NCBI RefSeq assembly: GCF_012910705.2
Contig: NZ_WTVG02000038.1
Location: forward strand, 62,001-126,000
Length of the DNA stretch: 64,000 nucleotides
From: Aromatoleum anaerobium
GTDB taxonomy: Bacteria; Pseudomonadota; Gammaproteobacteria; Burkholderiales; Rhodocyclaceae
Reading direction: 5' to 3'
The notes under the pieces: generated by a model
Told to the model about the DNA's origin: nothing
Database searches by the model: none
The model's input: the letters and a program-made list of their open reading frames with translations, nothing else
Shown here: one piece after another, positions 1 through 8,608 of the stretch
Layout: every line of letters begins with the position of its first letter
Position numbering within the stretch: position 1 is the first letter of the stretch
Position numbers and translations under genes: made by a program

Positions 1-827
1 CGCGAGAGATCGTTGAGGACGACATCGGCCAGACGCGCAGCTTGCTGTGTGAACAGCTCCATCTTCGCCCCGACGTTCACCGAATGGAGATAGCTGGCAG
101 CACGGCCGCTCAGTTCGAAAAGACCGGACATGTATGTCAACATCCACATCAGCAGGACCAGACCCGGAACGACTCCGAGCATGAGCGCGTGTCGCCCTGA
201 AGAAAAGGCAAGCGGGCTGGCCACGTTGTCCCTTTGGGCCGTCCGGAACTGCCACCACCACAGCGCTGGGTACAGGATAGCCGCCTCCAGCCGGAACGCC
301 ATTGCACCGGCGACAGCCAGTTGCTCCGCCAGAGCCAACGACCAGCGTGGCCGGTCAACCCAGCGCAGGGCCAGCCAGAACGCCACGAGCGAGAAAAACC
401 AGAAACCGAATTCACGCAGAATATGGTCGCGGTATTCGTTGAACGCCGGCAGGGCCAGCGCAACCAGGCAGGCTGCCCACGCCGTTTCGGGGAAAAGGCG
501 TCGCGGACACTGAACCAGCATCGCGCACGTCCCCGCCATCAACAACGCCATGAGCAGATAGCCCGCGCTCTCGAACCCGAGCCCGGTGAGCGTGGACAAA
601 CCCGCGATCAGCGCGGGAAGGACGATCCAATCGAAACGGGCCAGGCCACTGTCGAGTCCGCCGAGCGTGAGCACTCGAGCGGTATCGACGTACAGCATTC
701 CATCCCGGTTTAGCTCGCTACTGCCTCCCACGGCGATCGCCGACAACGCGAGGCTGATGATGAACGCTGCCGGAGCCGGATCTATCCGCCTGCATAGCCG
801 GAAGACATATTGCACGAGAAGACTCAC
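1..827 (-). CDS. Polytopic membrane protein, putative lipid-linked-sugar glycosyltransferase (3' end outside window)
   Basis: This reverse-strand frame is open from a GTG at 825-827 to the left edge, so the C-terminus is missing. The translation alternates hydrophobic stretches with short charged loops. A loop NRDGMLYVDTAR lies near residues 40-51, and a charged segment before an aromatic-rich helix reads REFGFWFF. This layout resembles the GT39/GT83-type integral membrane glycosyltransferases, where an acidic residue in the first long periplasmic loop is catalytic; the assignment is by resemblance only. The start lies 5 bases after the stop of the pyruvyl transferase gene, suggesting one operon for surface polysaccharide. 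An upstream start in the same frame cannot be excluded. O-antigen ligase/polymerase or exosortase-like proteins are alternatives. Confidence 0.6.
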   Translation of the reverse strand, partial: MSLLVQYVFRLCRRIDPAPAAFIISLALSAIAVGGSSELNRDGMLYVDTARVLTLGGLDSGLARFDWIVLPALIAGLSTLTGLGFESAGYLLMALLMAGTCAMLVQCPRRLFPETAWAACLVALALPAFNEYRDHILREFGFWFFSLVAFWLALRWVDRPRWSLALAEQLAVAGAMAFRLEAAILYPALWWWQFRTAQRDNVASPLAFSSGRHALMLGVVPGLVLLMWMLTYMSGLFELSGRAASYLHSVNVGAKMELFTQQAARLADVVLNDLS

Positions 828-831
828 CCCG

Positions 832-1629
832 TCATCCCCGCTGTGGACGGCCCGGGGCTCCTGCGAGATCAGGCGGAAAGCTGCGCAACAACCCGTCCTT
901 AATCATCTCGATGCCGGGGCGACGGTACGTGTCGACAATTACGGAAGCATCATGCAGCAGGTTGGCGTTCAGCCCGATTTGGGGCGGCTCGATGCCGAAG
1001 ACGCTGTAGTAGTCACGGAACTTGAAATCCCCGCCGCGCAGGGCGTCCGACACCTTCAGCCAAGCGTTCGGCACCCCGAGACTGTCTGCGGCAATCAGTC
1101 CGTGCATTGCGGAAGACAGCACGACTTCAGCCGCGCGAATCCGGCGGAGGATTTCGAGAGGTGGTGAGAATACGTCGACCAGTTCGACCCCGGCCAAGTC
1201 GCGGACAGCGGCGAGCAGTTCAGGGCAGTCGCGATCCTTGTAGTGAGGGATGATCAGGCAACCCCGGCGCGTGGCGGGCGGGGGTTCATGTTCGATCAGC
1301 AACGATGCCAGCAGGCCTGGATCGCCCAGCGCCACCTCGTCGCCTGCTCCGACGATGGCCGCCGAGAGCTTGCCTCGCAGGGCGCACAGGCGATGCCTGC
1401 TGCGATGAGGTTTTTCGGCGGCGATGAATCCCGCCCCCCAGACACTGATGCGCTTGTTCCAGAAGCGCTCCTTCACGCGCTGCATCAGGCTGCCAAGGGC
1501 AACCAGGTCGCACTCCCCGGCAGGCGCCCAGACGACGGAACGCCCTGCCACACGGGCGCAGATCAGCGGAGAAAGCACGTCGCCGAAATTCGGCTTCGAA
1601 CTCGCCCAGTGAAGCCGTAACGGCTTCAT
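832..1629 (-). CDS. Polysaccharide pyruvyl transferase family protein
   Basis: 265 residues. The N-terminus carries NFGD (residues 14-17), typical of the CsaB/WcaK/ExoV superfamily. A central GAGF is present, and SSAMHGLIAADSLGVP near residue 175 matches the conserved S-x-x-H-G nucleotide-sugar region. Members transfer a ketal pyruvate from phosphoenolpyruvate to a sugar of an exopolysaccharide or capsule repeat in the cytoplasm. The ATG overlaps the stop of the preceding carbamoyltransferase gene by 4 bases, so the two are translationally coupled. The protein is somewhat short for the family, which varies widely. Some members act as glycosyltransferases rather than pyruvyl transferases, so the exact reaction is uncertain. 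Confidence 0.75.
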   Translation of the reverse strand: MKPLRLHWASSKPNFGDVLSPLICARVAGRSVVWAPAGECDLVALGSLMQRVKERFWNKRISVWGAGFIAAEKPHRSRHRLCALRGKLSAAIVGAGDEVALGDPGLLASLLIEHEPPPATRRGCLIIPHYKDRDCPELLAAVRDLAGVELVDVFSPPLEILRRIRAAEVVLSSAMHGLIAADSLGVPNAWLKVSDALRGGDFKFRDYYSVFGIEPPQIGLNANLLHDASVIVDTYRRPGIEMIKDGLLRSFPPDLAGAPGRPQRG

Positions 1630-3401
1630 CCGTGATCCTCTGCCGCGTCCGGCCCGCCCATTCCCTTAACGACCAGCACATCCTCCATCACCAGGTACTC
1701 CAGGTCCGACCCGTAGAACATGTTCAGCGCATCCGTCGGCGAGCAGATCATCGGCTCGCCGCGGCGGTTCAGCGATGTGTTCAGCACGACGCCGTTGCCG
1801 GTGAGCTTCTCGAGTTCGAGCATCAGGTCGTAGTAGCGCGGGTTGAATTCACGCTTCAGGACCTGGGCGCGTGACGTGCCGTCCTCGTGCACGACTTCGG
1901 GCACGCGCGCCTTCCACTCGTCGGCGACTTCGAACGTGAAGGTCATGAACGGCGCGGGGTGGTCGGTCTGCAGCATCCGCGGGCCGACGGTGTCGAGCAT
2001 GCTCGGGCAGAACGGGCGCCAGCGCTCGCGGAACTTGATCTGCTCGTTGATGCGGTCGGCGACGCCGGCGGCGCTCGGGCAGCCGAGGATCGAGCGCCCG
2101 CCGAGCGCGCGCGGGCCGAACTCCATGCGCCCCTGGAACCACGCGACCGGGTTGCCGTCGGCGAGGATCTGCGCGATGCGGGCAGGCACCTCGGCGTCGC
2201 CGTTGGCGATCTTCTGCCACCGCGGCTGCGACGGGTGCTTCGCGCACGCGGCGATGACCTCCTCGTTCGTGTAGCGCGGGCCGAGATAGACGTGTTCCAT
2301 TTTCTCGACCGGGACGCCACGCGCGACCGATACATACGATGCGGCGCCGATTGCGGTGCCCGAATCGCCGGACGCCGGCTGCACGAACAGTTCGCGCACG
2401 TCGGGGCGCGCGATGATTTTCTGGTTCAGCTTGACGTTCAACGCGCCGCCGCCGGAGAACGCGAGGCGGCCGGTGTCGCGCAGAATGTCGCCGAGGTAAT
2501 AGTCGATCATCTGCAGCGCGAGGTCCTCGAACAGCTTCTGCATGCTCGCGGCGTAATGGATGTACGGCTCGTCGGCGATGTCGCCGGCGCGCTTCGGCCC
2601 GAGCCAGTCGATGAGCTTCGGCGAGAAGTAGTAGCCCTTGCCGTTTTCCTTGTAGCGCCGGAAGCCGATCACGTTCGCGTAGTCGGTGTCGATGACGAGT
2701 TCGCCGTCGACGAATTTCGCGAGTCGCGAAAAGTCGTATTTGCCCGGGTCGCCGTACGGTGCCATGCCCATGACCTTGTATTCGCCGTCGAGCATCTCGA
2801 AGCCGAGGTACTCGGTGATCGCGCCGTACAGGCCGCCGAGCGAATCCGGGTCGTAAAATTCCTTGATCTTGTGGATGCGGCCGTTCTCGCCGTAGCCGAA
2901 GAACGTCGTCGCGTATTCGCCTTTGCCGTCGATGCCGAGGATCGCGGTCTTCTCCTTGAAACCGGAGCAGTGGTACGCGCTCGATGCGTGCGCGAGGTGG
3001 TGCTCGACCGGCACGATCTTCGTCTTCTTCGGATCGAAGCCGAGCTGCTGCAGGCACCATTCGATGCGCTTTCTGTAGCGGTGGAAGCGGCGGTTGCCGG
3101 TCAGGATGGCGTCGAGGCCGCGATCGGGCGCGTACCAGTAGCGCTTCGCGTAGTGCCAGCGCGCCGGCTCCATGATGCTGATCGGCGCGAACGGGATCGC
3201 GACCGCGTCGACGTCGTCCGGCCCGATGCCGGCGAACTCGAGGCAGAACTTCGCCGCTTCGTACGGCATCCGGTTCTTCGCGTGCTTGTCGCGCACGAAG
3301 CGCTCTTCTTCGGCTGCAGCGACGAGCTGGCCGCCGATATAGAGCGCCGCCGAAGGGTCGTGGGTCAGCGCGCCGGACAATCCGAGTAGGGTCAGAGCCA
3401 A
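1626..3401 (-). CDS. Carbamoyltransferase, NodU/CmcH family
   Basis: 591 residues, full length for the family. The N-terminal half is an actin-like Kae1-type domain: it opens with LGLSGALTHDPSAAL, has an EEERF block near residue 32 and the metal/carbamoyl-adenylate signature EHHLAHASSAYHCSGF near residue 133. The C-terminal half has the carbamoyltransferase block WFQGRMEFGPRALGGRSIL and the late LNTSLNRRGEP motif. These enzymes make carbamoyl-adenylate from carbamoyl phosphate and ATP and carbamoylate a sugar hydroxyl, as in Nod factors or O-antigen. Coupling with the pyruvyl transferase supports a role in decorating a surface polysaccharide. It is probably the first gene of this short operon within the window; the polymer is unknown. 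Confidence 0.88.
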   Translation of the reverse strand: MALTLLGLSGALTHDPSAALYIGGQLVAAAEEERFVRDKHAKNRMPYEAAKFCLEFAGIGPDDVDAVAIPFAPISIMEPARWHYAKRYWYAPDRGLDAILTGNRRFHRYRKRIEWCLQQLGFDPKKTKIVPVEHHLAHASSAYHCSGFKEKTAILGIDGKGEYATTFFGYGENGRIHKIKEFYDPDSLGGLYGAITEYLGFEMLDGEYKVMGMAPYGDPGKYDFSRLAKFVDGELVIDTDYANVIGFRRYKENGKGYYFSPKLIDWLGPKRAGDIADEPYIHYAASMQKLFEDLALQMIDYYLGDILRDTGRLAFSGGGALNVKLNQKIIARPDVRELFVQPASGDSGTAIGAASYVSVARGVPVEKMEHVYLGPRYTNEEVIAACAKHPSQPRWQKIANGDAEVPARIAQILADGNPVAWFQGRMEFGPRALGGRSILGCPSAAGVADRINEQIKFRERWRPFCPSMLDTVGPRMLQTDHPAPFMTFTFEVADEWKARVPEVVHEDGTSRAQVLKREFNPRYYDLMLELEKLTGNGVVLNTSLNRRGEPMICSPTDALNMFYGSDLEYLVMEDVLVVKGMGGPDAAEDHG

Positions 3402-3535
3402 GGAAGAGGCCTCAAGATACGAATCACCGATGCGGATCGGGAAACGGCAATGTACAGGCGGACGAAACGCGTAAGTATACCTTGCGGACGCGGATCGCCG
3501 AACGCGTGTTTCCGGCCTGCCTCGGGGGAAGCGGG

Positions 3536-3578
3536 GGAAAAACGGGCGAACGACGGCTTTCTCCCCCGCGCGCCCGTT
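3536..3578 (-). terminator. Rho-independent terminator of polA
   Basis: An 8-bp perfect stem pairs 3541-3548 with 3571-3578. Read on the reverse strand, it is followed directly by five T residues. It lies 15 bases after the polA stop codon, in the right orientation. A second, overlapping GC stem (3531-3537 with 3563-3569) could form instead. Confidence 0.75.
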
Positions 3579-3593
3579 GCTCGCCTTCGACCT

Positions 3594-6320
3594 TCAGTGC
3601 GCCTCGTCCCAGTTCTCGCCGTGGCCGACTTCGACGAGCAGCGGCACCGACAGGTCGGCGACACCGGTCATCACGCCGGGCAGCGTTGCCTTCACCGTTT
3701 CGAGTTCGTCGCGCGGCACTTCGAGCACGAGCTCGTCATGCACCTGCAGCACGAGCCGCGAACGCAGCTGCGCGTCGGCGAGCCAGCGCCGCGTCGCGAT
3801 CATCGCCTTCTTGATCAGGTCGGCGGCCGTGCCCTGCATCGGCGCGTTGATCGCGGCGCGCTCGGCGGCCTGCCGGCGCCCGGCCTGGCTCGCGCGGATC
3901 TCCGGCAGATACAGCCGGCGGCCGTACACCGTCTCGACGTAGCCGCGCGCCCGCGCCTCGCTGCGAGTCCGTTCCATGTACGCGGCGACGCCGGGGTAGC
4001 GCGCGAAGTAGCGGTCGATGTAGGCCGCTGCCGCAGCGCGTTCGAGACCCAGGTTCTTCGCCAGTCCGTGCGCGCTCATGCCGTAGATCAGGCCGAAGTT
4101 GATGACTTTCGCGTAGCGCCGCTGCTCGCTGGTGACCTCGCCGGGCGTCGTGCCGAAGATCTCGGCGGCGGTCGCGCGGTGCACGTCCTCCCCTTCGGCG
4201 AACGACTGCAGCAGCCGCGCGTCGTTCGACAGGTGTGCCATGATGCGCAGCTCGATCTGCGAATAGTCGGCCGATACGATGACGTGGTCGCGCGGCGCGA
4301 TGAACGCGGCGCGGATGCGGCGTCCTTCCGCAGTGCGGATCGGGATGTTCTGCAGGTTCGGTTCCGAGCTCGCGAGCCGGCCGGTGACCGCGACGGCCTG
4401 CGAGAAGCTCGTGTGCACGCGGCCGGTCTTCGCATTGACCATGCGCGGCAGCTTGTCGGTGTAGGTACTTTTCAGCTTCGAAAATCCCCGGTGCTCGAGC
4501 AGCAGCTTCGGCAGCGGGTAGTCGTCGGCGAGCTGGGCGAGCACTTCCTCGTCGGTCGACGGCTGGCCGGTGGCAGTCTTCTTGACGACCGGCAGCCCGA
4601 GCTTGCCGAACAGGATCTCGCCGAGCTGTTTCGGCGAACCGAGATTGAACGGCTGGCCGGCGAGGTCGTGGGCCTCGCGTTCGAGCGTCATCAGCCGGCG
4701 GCCGAGCTCCTCGCTCTGCTGCGCGAGCAGGAACGCGTCGATCAGCACGCCGGTGCGCTCCATGTCGAACAGCACGGCCATCGCCGGCATTTCGATGTCG
4801 CGGTACAGCGCGGCGAGCGCCGGCGCCGCCTCCAGCTGCGGCCACAGCTTGCGATGCAGCCGCAACGTGATGTCGGCGTCCTCGGCGGCATATTCGGTCG
4901 CACGCTCGATCGCGACCTGGTCGAAGCAGATCTGGCCGACGCCCTTGCCGCACACCGCGGTGTAGGGAATCGTGTCGAGGCCGAGGTGGCGTTTCGCGAG
5001 CGAATCCATGTCGTGCGGCCTGTCGCTCTCGAGCACGTAGGACTGCAGCAGCGTGTCGTGCGCGATGCCGCCGAGCCGCAGGCCGTGGTTCGCCAGCACG
5101 TGGGCGTCGTACTTGAGGTTCTGGCCGAGCTTCGGGTGCGTGTCGGACTCGAGCCACGGCTTGAGCTTCGCGAGCACTTCGGCGAGCGGCAGCTGCGCCG
5201 GCGCCGCCGGATAAGTGTGCGCGAGCGGCAGGTATGCGGCTTCGCCCGCGACGATCGCGAACGACATGCCGACGAGCTGCGCGGCCATCTGGTCGAGGCT
5301 GGTCGTCTCGGTGTCGAACGCGACGAGGTCGGCGGCTTCGAGCTTCGCCAGCCAGCGGTCGAACGTCGGCCAGTCGAAGATGCTCTCGTAGCCGGCGCGG
5401 TGCGCACCGGGCTCGGCAACAGGGGACGGGCCATCGTTGTTTTCCGCGAAATCGGCACCAGCGTCCGATTTCGCCGCGGCGTCGATTGCCTGCAGCCAGC
5501 CGCGGAATTCAAAGCGCTCGTACAGCGCGCGCAGCGCGACCTTGTCGTCGTCGCGCGCCGGCAGGTCCTCGAGCTGGATCGGCAGCGCGAGGTCGGTCGC
5601 GACGGTCACGAGCCGCTTGCCGAGCGGCAGGAATTCGAGATGCTTCCTGAGGTTCTCGCCGACCTTGCCGCCGACCTTGTCCGCGTTCGCGACGAGGTTG
5701 TCGAGCGTGCCGTATTCGGTGAGCCATTTCACCGCCGTCTTCGGACCGCATTTCTCGACGCCCGGGATGTTGTCGACGGTGTCGCCGACGAGCGCGAGGT
5801 AGTCGACGATGCGCGTCGGCGGCACGCCGAACTTCGCGGTGACGCCGGCTTCGTCGAGCACTTCGTCGCTCATCGTGTTGACCCACCGCACGCCGGGGCG
5901 CACGAGCTGCGTGAGGTCCTTGTCGCCGGTCGAGATCACGACTTCCCAGCCGCGCTCGAGCGCGCGGCGCGTCAGCGTGCCGATGACGTCGTCCGCCTCG
6001 ACGCCGTCGACGCACAGCAGCGGCCAGCCTTCGGCCTTGACCGCCTCGTGCAGCGGTTCGACCTGGGCGCGCAAGTCGTCCGGCATCGACGGCCGGTGCG
6101 CCTTGTATTGCGGATACCAGTCGTCGCGGAAAGTCTTGCCTTTCGCATCGAACACGCAGGCGCGGAACTCCGCCTTGTAGTCGCTTTCGAGGCGACGTAG
6201 CATCGACAGCACACCGCGAATCGCCCCCGTCGGCTCCCCTTTCGACGTCCGCAGGTCCGGCAAGGCATGGAACGCGCGGTAAAGGTAGCTGGAACCATCG
6301 ACAAGCAGCAGCACGGGCAT
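3594..6320 (-). CDS. polA: DNA polymerase I
   Basis: 908 residues with three domains in the usual order. The 5'-3' flap exonuclease occupies about the first 290 residues (VDGSSYLYRAFHALP at the start, DDVIGT and STGDKDLTQLV later). The 3'-5' proofreading domain is present and looks active, with FDTETTSLD near residue 340. The polymerase domain has motif A ADYSQIELR, motif B RRYAKVINFGLIYGMS and motif C VHDELVLEVP near the C-terminus. It fills gaps in repair and removes RNA primers from lagging strands. It is divergent from the LOG gene with about 90 bases between starts, and has its own terminator downstream, so it is probably monocistronic. Confidence 0.97.
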   Translation of the reverse strand: MPVLLLVDGSSYLYRAFHALPDLRTSKGEPTGAIRGVLSMLRRLESDYKAEFRACVFDAKGKTFRDDWYPQYKAHRPSMPDDLRAQVEPLHEAVKAEGWPLLCVDGVEADDVIGTLTRRALERGWEVVISTGDKDLTQLVRPGVRWVNTMSDEVLDEAGVTAKFGVPPTRIVDYLALVGDTVDNIPGVEKCGPKTAVKWLTEYGTLDNLVANADKVGGKVGENLRKHLEFLPLGKRLVTVATDLALPIQLEDLPARDDDKVALRALYERFEFRGWLQAIDAAAKSDAGADFAENNDGPSPVAEPGAHRAGYESIFDWPTFDRWLAKLEAADLVAFDTETTSLDQMAAQLVGMSFAIVAGEAAYLPLAHTYPAAPAQLPLAEVLAKLKPWLESDTHPKLGQNLKYDAHVLANHGLRLGGIAHDTLLQSYVLESDRPHDMDSLAKRHLGLDTIPYTAVCGKGVGQICFDQVAIERATEYAAEDADITLRLHRKLWPQLEAAPALAALYRDIEMPAMAVLFDMERTGVLIDAFLLAQQSEELGRRLMTLEREAHDLAGQPFNLGSPKQLGEILFGKLGLPVVKKTATGQPSTDEEVLAQLADDYPLPKLLLEHRGFSKLKSTYTDKLPRMVNAKTGRVHTSFSQAVAVTGRLASSEPNLQNIPIRTAEGRRIRAAFIAPRDHVIVSADYSQIELRIMAHLSNDARLLQSFAEGEDVHRATAAEIFGTTPGEVTSEQRRYAKVINFGLIYGMSAHGLAKNLGLERAAAAAYIDRYFARYPGVAAYMERTRSEARARGYVETVYGRRLYLPEIRASQAGRRQAAERAAINAPMQGTAADLIKKAMIATRRWLADAQLRSRLVLQVHDELVLEVPRDELETVKATLPGVMTGVADLSVPLLVEVGHGENWDEAH

Positions 6321-6410
6321 CGGAAAAACATCCTTCGGAGAACGGGGCCGATGCGGCGGGAATCAAACCGATACCCGGGCGGATCCCGTGAGACGAGAAT
6401 CGAGAACAAC

Positions 6411-7136
6411 ATGACGGCGAAAGAAAAAATCCCCCTCAGCGCCCCGAGCAGCACGACCCCGCGCTTCAATGCGCGCGAGTCGTGGCGAATCTTCGGAATT
6501 ATGGCAGAGTTCGTCGAGGCGACCGAACGCCTCAACGCGATCCGCCCGGCAGTGTCGATCTTCGGCAGCGCGCGCACGCCGCCCGACCACATGTACTACA
6601 TGCTCACCGAGCGCATCAGCCGGCTGCTGTCGGACGCCGGCTTCGCCGTCATTTCCGGCGGCGGCCCCGGCATCATGGAAGCCGCGAACAAGGGCGCATA
6701 TTTCGGCAAGAGCCCGTCGATCGGGCTCAACATCCAGCTGCCGCTGGAACAGGCAGCGAATCCGTACCAGGACATCTCGCAGACCTTCCAGCACTTCTTC
6801 GCGCGCAAGTTCATGTTCGTCAAGTTCGCGTCGGCCTACGTCGTGATGCCGGGCGGCTTCGGCACGCTCGATGAGCTGATGGAAGCGATGACGCTGATCC
6901 AGACGGGAAAAAGCCGCAACATCCCGATCATCCTCGTTCATGAACCGTTCTGGAGAGGGCTGCTCGACTGGTTCCGCGACCGCCTCATTGCCGAACGCAT
7001 GATCAACCCGGCGGACCTCGACCTCATCCAGCTGATCGACAAGCCCGAAGACGTCGTCGAGGCGATCTTCAAGCATTACGAAACCCGCGGCTTCCTGCCG
7101 CTGCCCGAAGAGCACGAGCTGATGCTGAACCTGTGA
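6411..7136 (+). CDS. LOG family (TIGR00730) nucleoside 5'-monophosphate phosphoribohydrolase
   Basis: 241 residues. SGGGPGIMEAANKGA and PGGFGTLDE are the two signature motifs of lysine-decarboxylase-like LOG proteins, which hydrolyse the N-glycosidic bond of nucleoside monophosphates; in plants and some bacteria they activate cytokinins. I chose the ATG at 6411 because family similarity begins shortly after it (SWRIFGIMAEFVEA); an earlier in-frame start at 6267 would overlap the divergent polA coding region. Substrate preference (AMP or cytokinin nucleotide) cannot be read from sequence. The N-terminal 25 residues are polar and look disordered. Confidence 0.85.
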   Translation: MTAKEKIPLSAPSSTTPRFNARESWRIFGIMAEFVEATERLNAIRPAVSIFGSARTPPDHMYYMLTERISRLLSDAGFAVISGGGPGIMEAANKGAYFGKSPSIGLNIQLPLEQAANPYQDISQTFQHFFARKFMFVKFASAYVVMPGGFGTLDELMEAMTLIQTGKSRNIPIILVHEPFWRGLLDWFRDRLIAERMINPADLDLIQLIDKPEDVVEAIFKHYETRGFLPLPEEHELMLNL

Positions 7137-7272
7137 GCGTCCGTCCGCCCGGGCAGACGGGCGACGAGAGAATCCCGCGCCGGCGCCGCAGGCGCGCCCT
7201 TGCCTGCGGCATGCCATGCGAGGCCTGCGCCGGCGCGAGCGCCTTGGGCCACGGGCGTTTCGGCGCGCCTCT

Positions 7273-7280
7273 GCTAGAAT
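7273..7280 (+). promoter_or_regulatory. Extended -10 promoter for the DUF2782-thrB operon
   Basis: TGCTAGAAT-type extended -10 hexamer lies about 24 bases before the ATG of the DUF2782 gene. No good -35 is visible at the expected spacing, as is common for extended -10 promoters. Sequence match only. Confidence 0.45.
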
Positions 7281-7303
7281 CGCCGTCATCCAAGGAGAGC
7301 CCC

Positions 7304-7630
7304 ATGCGCCGCACCCTGATCGTCCTGCTGATGGCCATCGCCGCCCCGGTTGCCGCCCAGCAGCCGCCGCAACTCGAACCGATTCCCGAACCGCCGCCGA
7401 TTCCGCCCGGCATGAGCGACGAATCGCTCGAACCGGAAGTCACGATCAAGAAAAGCGGCGAAGACACGGTGCAGGAATACCGCATCCGCGGGCGCCTCTA
7501 CATGATCAAGGTGACGCCGCCGCACGGCGTGCCCTACTACCTCGTCGACCACGAAGGCAACGGCGTCATGGCGCGCCAGGACGTCATGCCGACGCTGTCG
7601 GTGCCGATGTGGGTCATCAAGTCCTGGTGA
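7304..7630 (+). CDS. DUF2782 family periplasmic protein
   Basis: 108 residues. A short signal peptide (positively charged MRR, hydrophobic core, AQQ cleavage region near residue 20) precedes a proline-rich segment (LEPIPEPPPIPPG) and a small beta-rich domain with YRIRGRLYMIKVTPPHGVPYYLVD. This matches the betaproteobacterial DUF2782 family, whose function is unknown. The start is fixed by an AAGGAGAG ribosome site at 7292-7299. It sits 33 bases upstream of thrB, the usual neighbour in related genomes as I recall, so the two are probably co-transcribed from the extended -10 promoter just upstream. Confidence 0.75.
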   Translation: MRRTLIVLLMAIAAPVAAQQPPQLEPIPEPPPIPPGMSDESLEPEVTIKKSGEDTVQEYRIRGRLYMIKVTPPHGVPYYLVDHEGNGVMARQDVMPTLSVPMWVIKSW

Positions 7631-7663
7631 CGCACGTGCGCTGAACCGGCCCGCCACCAGCCC

Positions 7664-8605
7664 ATGTCCGTCTTCACCCCCGTCTCGACCGAGGAGCTGT
7701 CCGCGTGGCTTGATCGCTATGCGGTCGGCCGGCTGGTCGGACTGCAGGGCATTTCGGGGGGCGTGCAGAACAGCAACTTCTTCGTTACGACGACGCTCGG
7801 CCGCTACGTGCTGACGCTGTTCGAAGCGATTCCGCGCGCCGAGCTGCCGTTCTACCTGCACCTGATGGCGCACCTCGCGCGTCACGGCCTGCCGGTGCCG
7901 GCGCCGATCGCCGACCGCGACAACGAATACCTCGGCACTCTTAGCGGCCGGCCCGCCGCACTCGTCAGGAGGCTCTCCGGCCGTTCCGAGATGACTCCCG
8001 GCGCGAGCCACTGCGCACGCGTCGGCGCGATGCTCGCCGGGCTGCACCTGGCGGGCCTGTCTTACGGCCGCAGGCAGGACAACCCGCGGGGTGCCGCCTG
8101 GCGCGATGCCGCGGCGGCACGCGTGCGTCCCTTCCTGCCGGCCGACGAACAGGCGCTGCTCGACGCCGAGCTCGCATTCCAGGCGCGCGTCGCCTACGAC
8201 CGGCTGCCGCAGGGCGTGATCCACGCGGATCTCTTCCGCGACAACGTGCTGTGGGACGACGGCCATATCGGCGGCGTCATCGATTTCTACTTCGCCGGCC
8301 ATGACGCGCTGCTGTTCGATGTCGCAGTCACCGCCAATGACTGGTGCACAACACCTGGCGGCGAACTCGACACGTCCCGCGCCGGAGCGCTGCTCGCCGC
8401 CTACCACGCCGAGCGGCCGTTCGAAGCCGCGGAGCGCGACGGCTGGCCGGCGATGCTGCGCGGCGCGGCGTTGCGGTTCTGGCTGTCGCGCGCCGAGGAC
8501 TTCCATCTGCCGAAAGCGGGCGAGATGGTGCTCGTCAAGCCGCCCGCCGAATACCGCGACATCTTGCGGCGGCACATTGCCGCCCCCCACTCCCTCCCCA
8601 TCTGA
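7664..8605 (+). CDS. thrB: Homoserine kinase, type II (phosphotransferase/APH fold)
   Basis: 313 residues, full length. It phosphorylates L-homoserine to O-phosphohomoserine for threonine synthesis. The protein has the aminoglycoside-phosphotransferase-like fold of the ThrB2 group: SGGVQNSNFFV near residue 30, the catalytic loop HADLFRDNVLWDD near residue 187 and the metal-binding GVIDFYFAG shortly after. This differs from the GHMP-type ThrB of enteric bacteria. It lies between the DUF2782 gene and the BPSS1780 gene with only 3 bases to the latter, so these are likely one transcript. Confidence 0.9.
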   Translation: MSVFTPVSTEELSAWLDRYAVGRLVGLQGISGGVQNSNFFVTTTLGRYVLTLFEAIPRAELPFYLHLMAHLARHGLPVPAPIADRDNEYLGTLSGRPAALVRRLSGRSEMTPGASHCARVGAMLAGLHLAGLSYGRRQDNPRGAAWRDAAAARVRPFLPADEQALLDAELAFQARVAYDRLPQGVIHADLFRDNVLWDDGHIGGVIDFYFAGHDALLFDVAVTANDWCTTPGGELDTSRAGALLAAYHAERPFEAAERDGWPAMLRGAALRFWLSRAEDFHLPKAGEMVLVKPPAEYRDILRRHIAAPHSLPI

Positions 8606-8608
8606 ACG

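Noticed and set aside
130..713. Forward frames in the first 700 bases
   Set aside because: The reverse strand gives a continuous, hydrophobic, motif-bearing protein; the forward frames are basic and low in hydrophobic residues.
3450..6200. Very long forward frame opposite polA (over 900 codons)
   Set aside because: Antisense shadow caused by high GC; the reverse strand has all polymerase motifs and this frame is arginine/valine-rich low-complexity.
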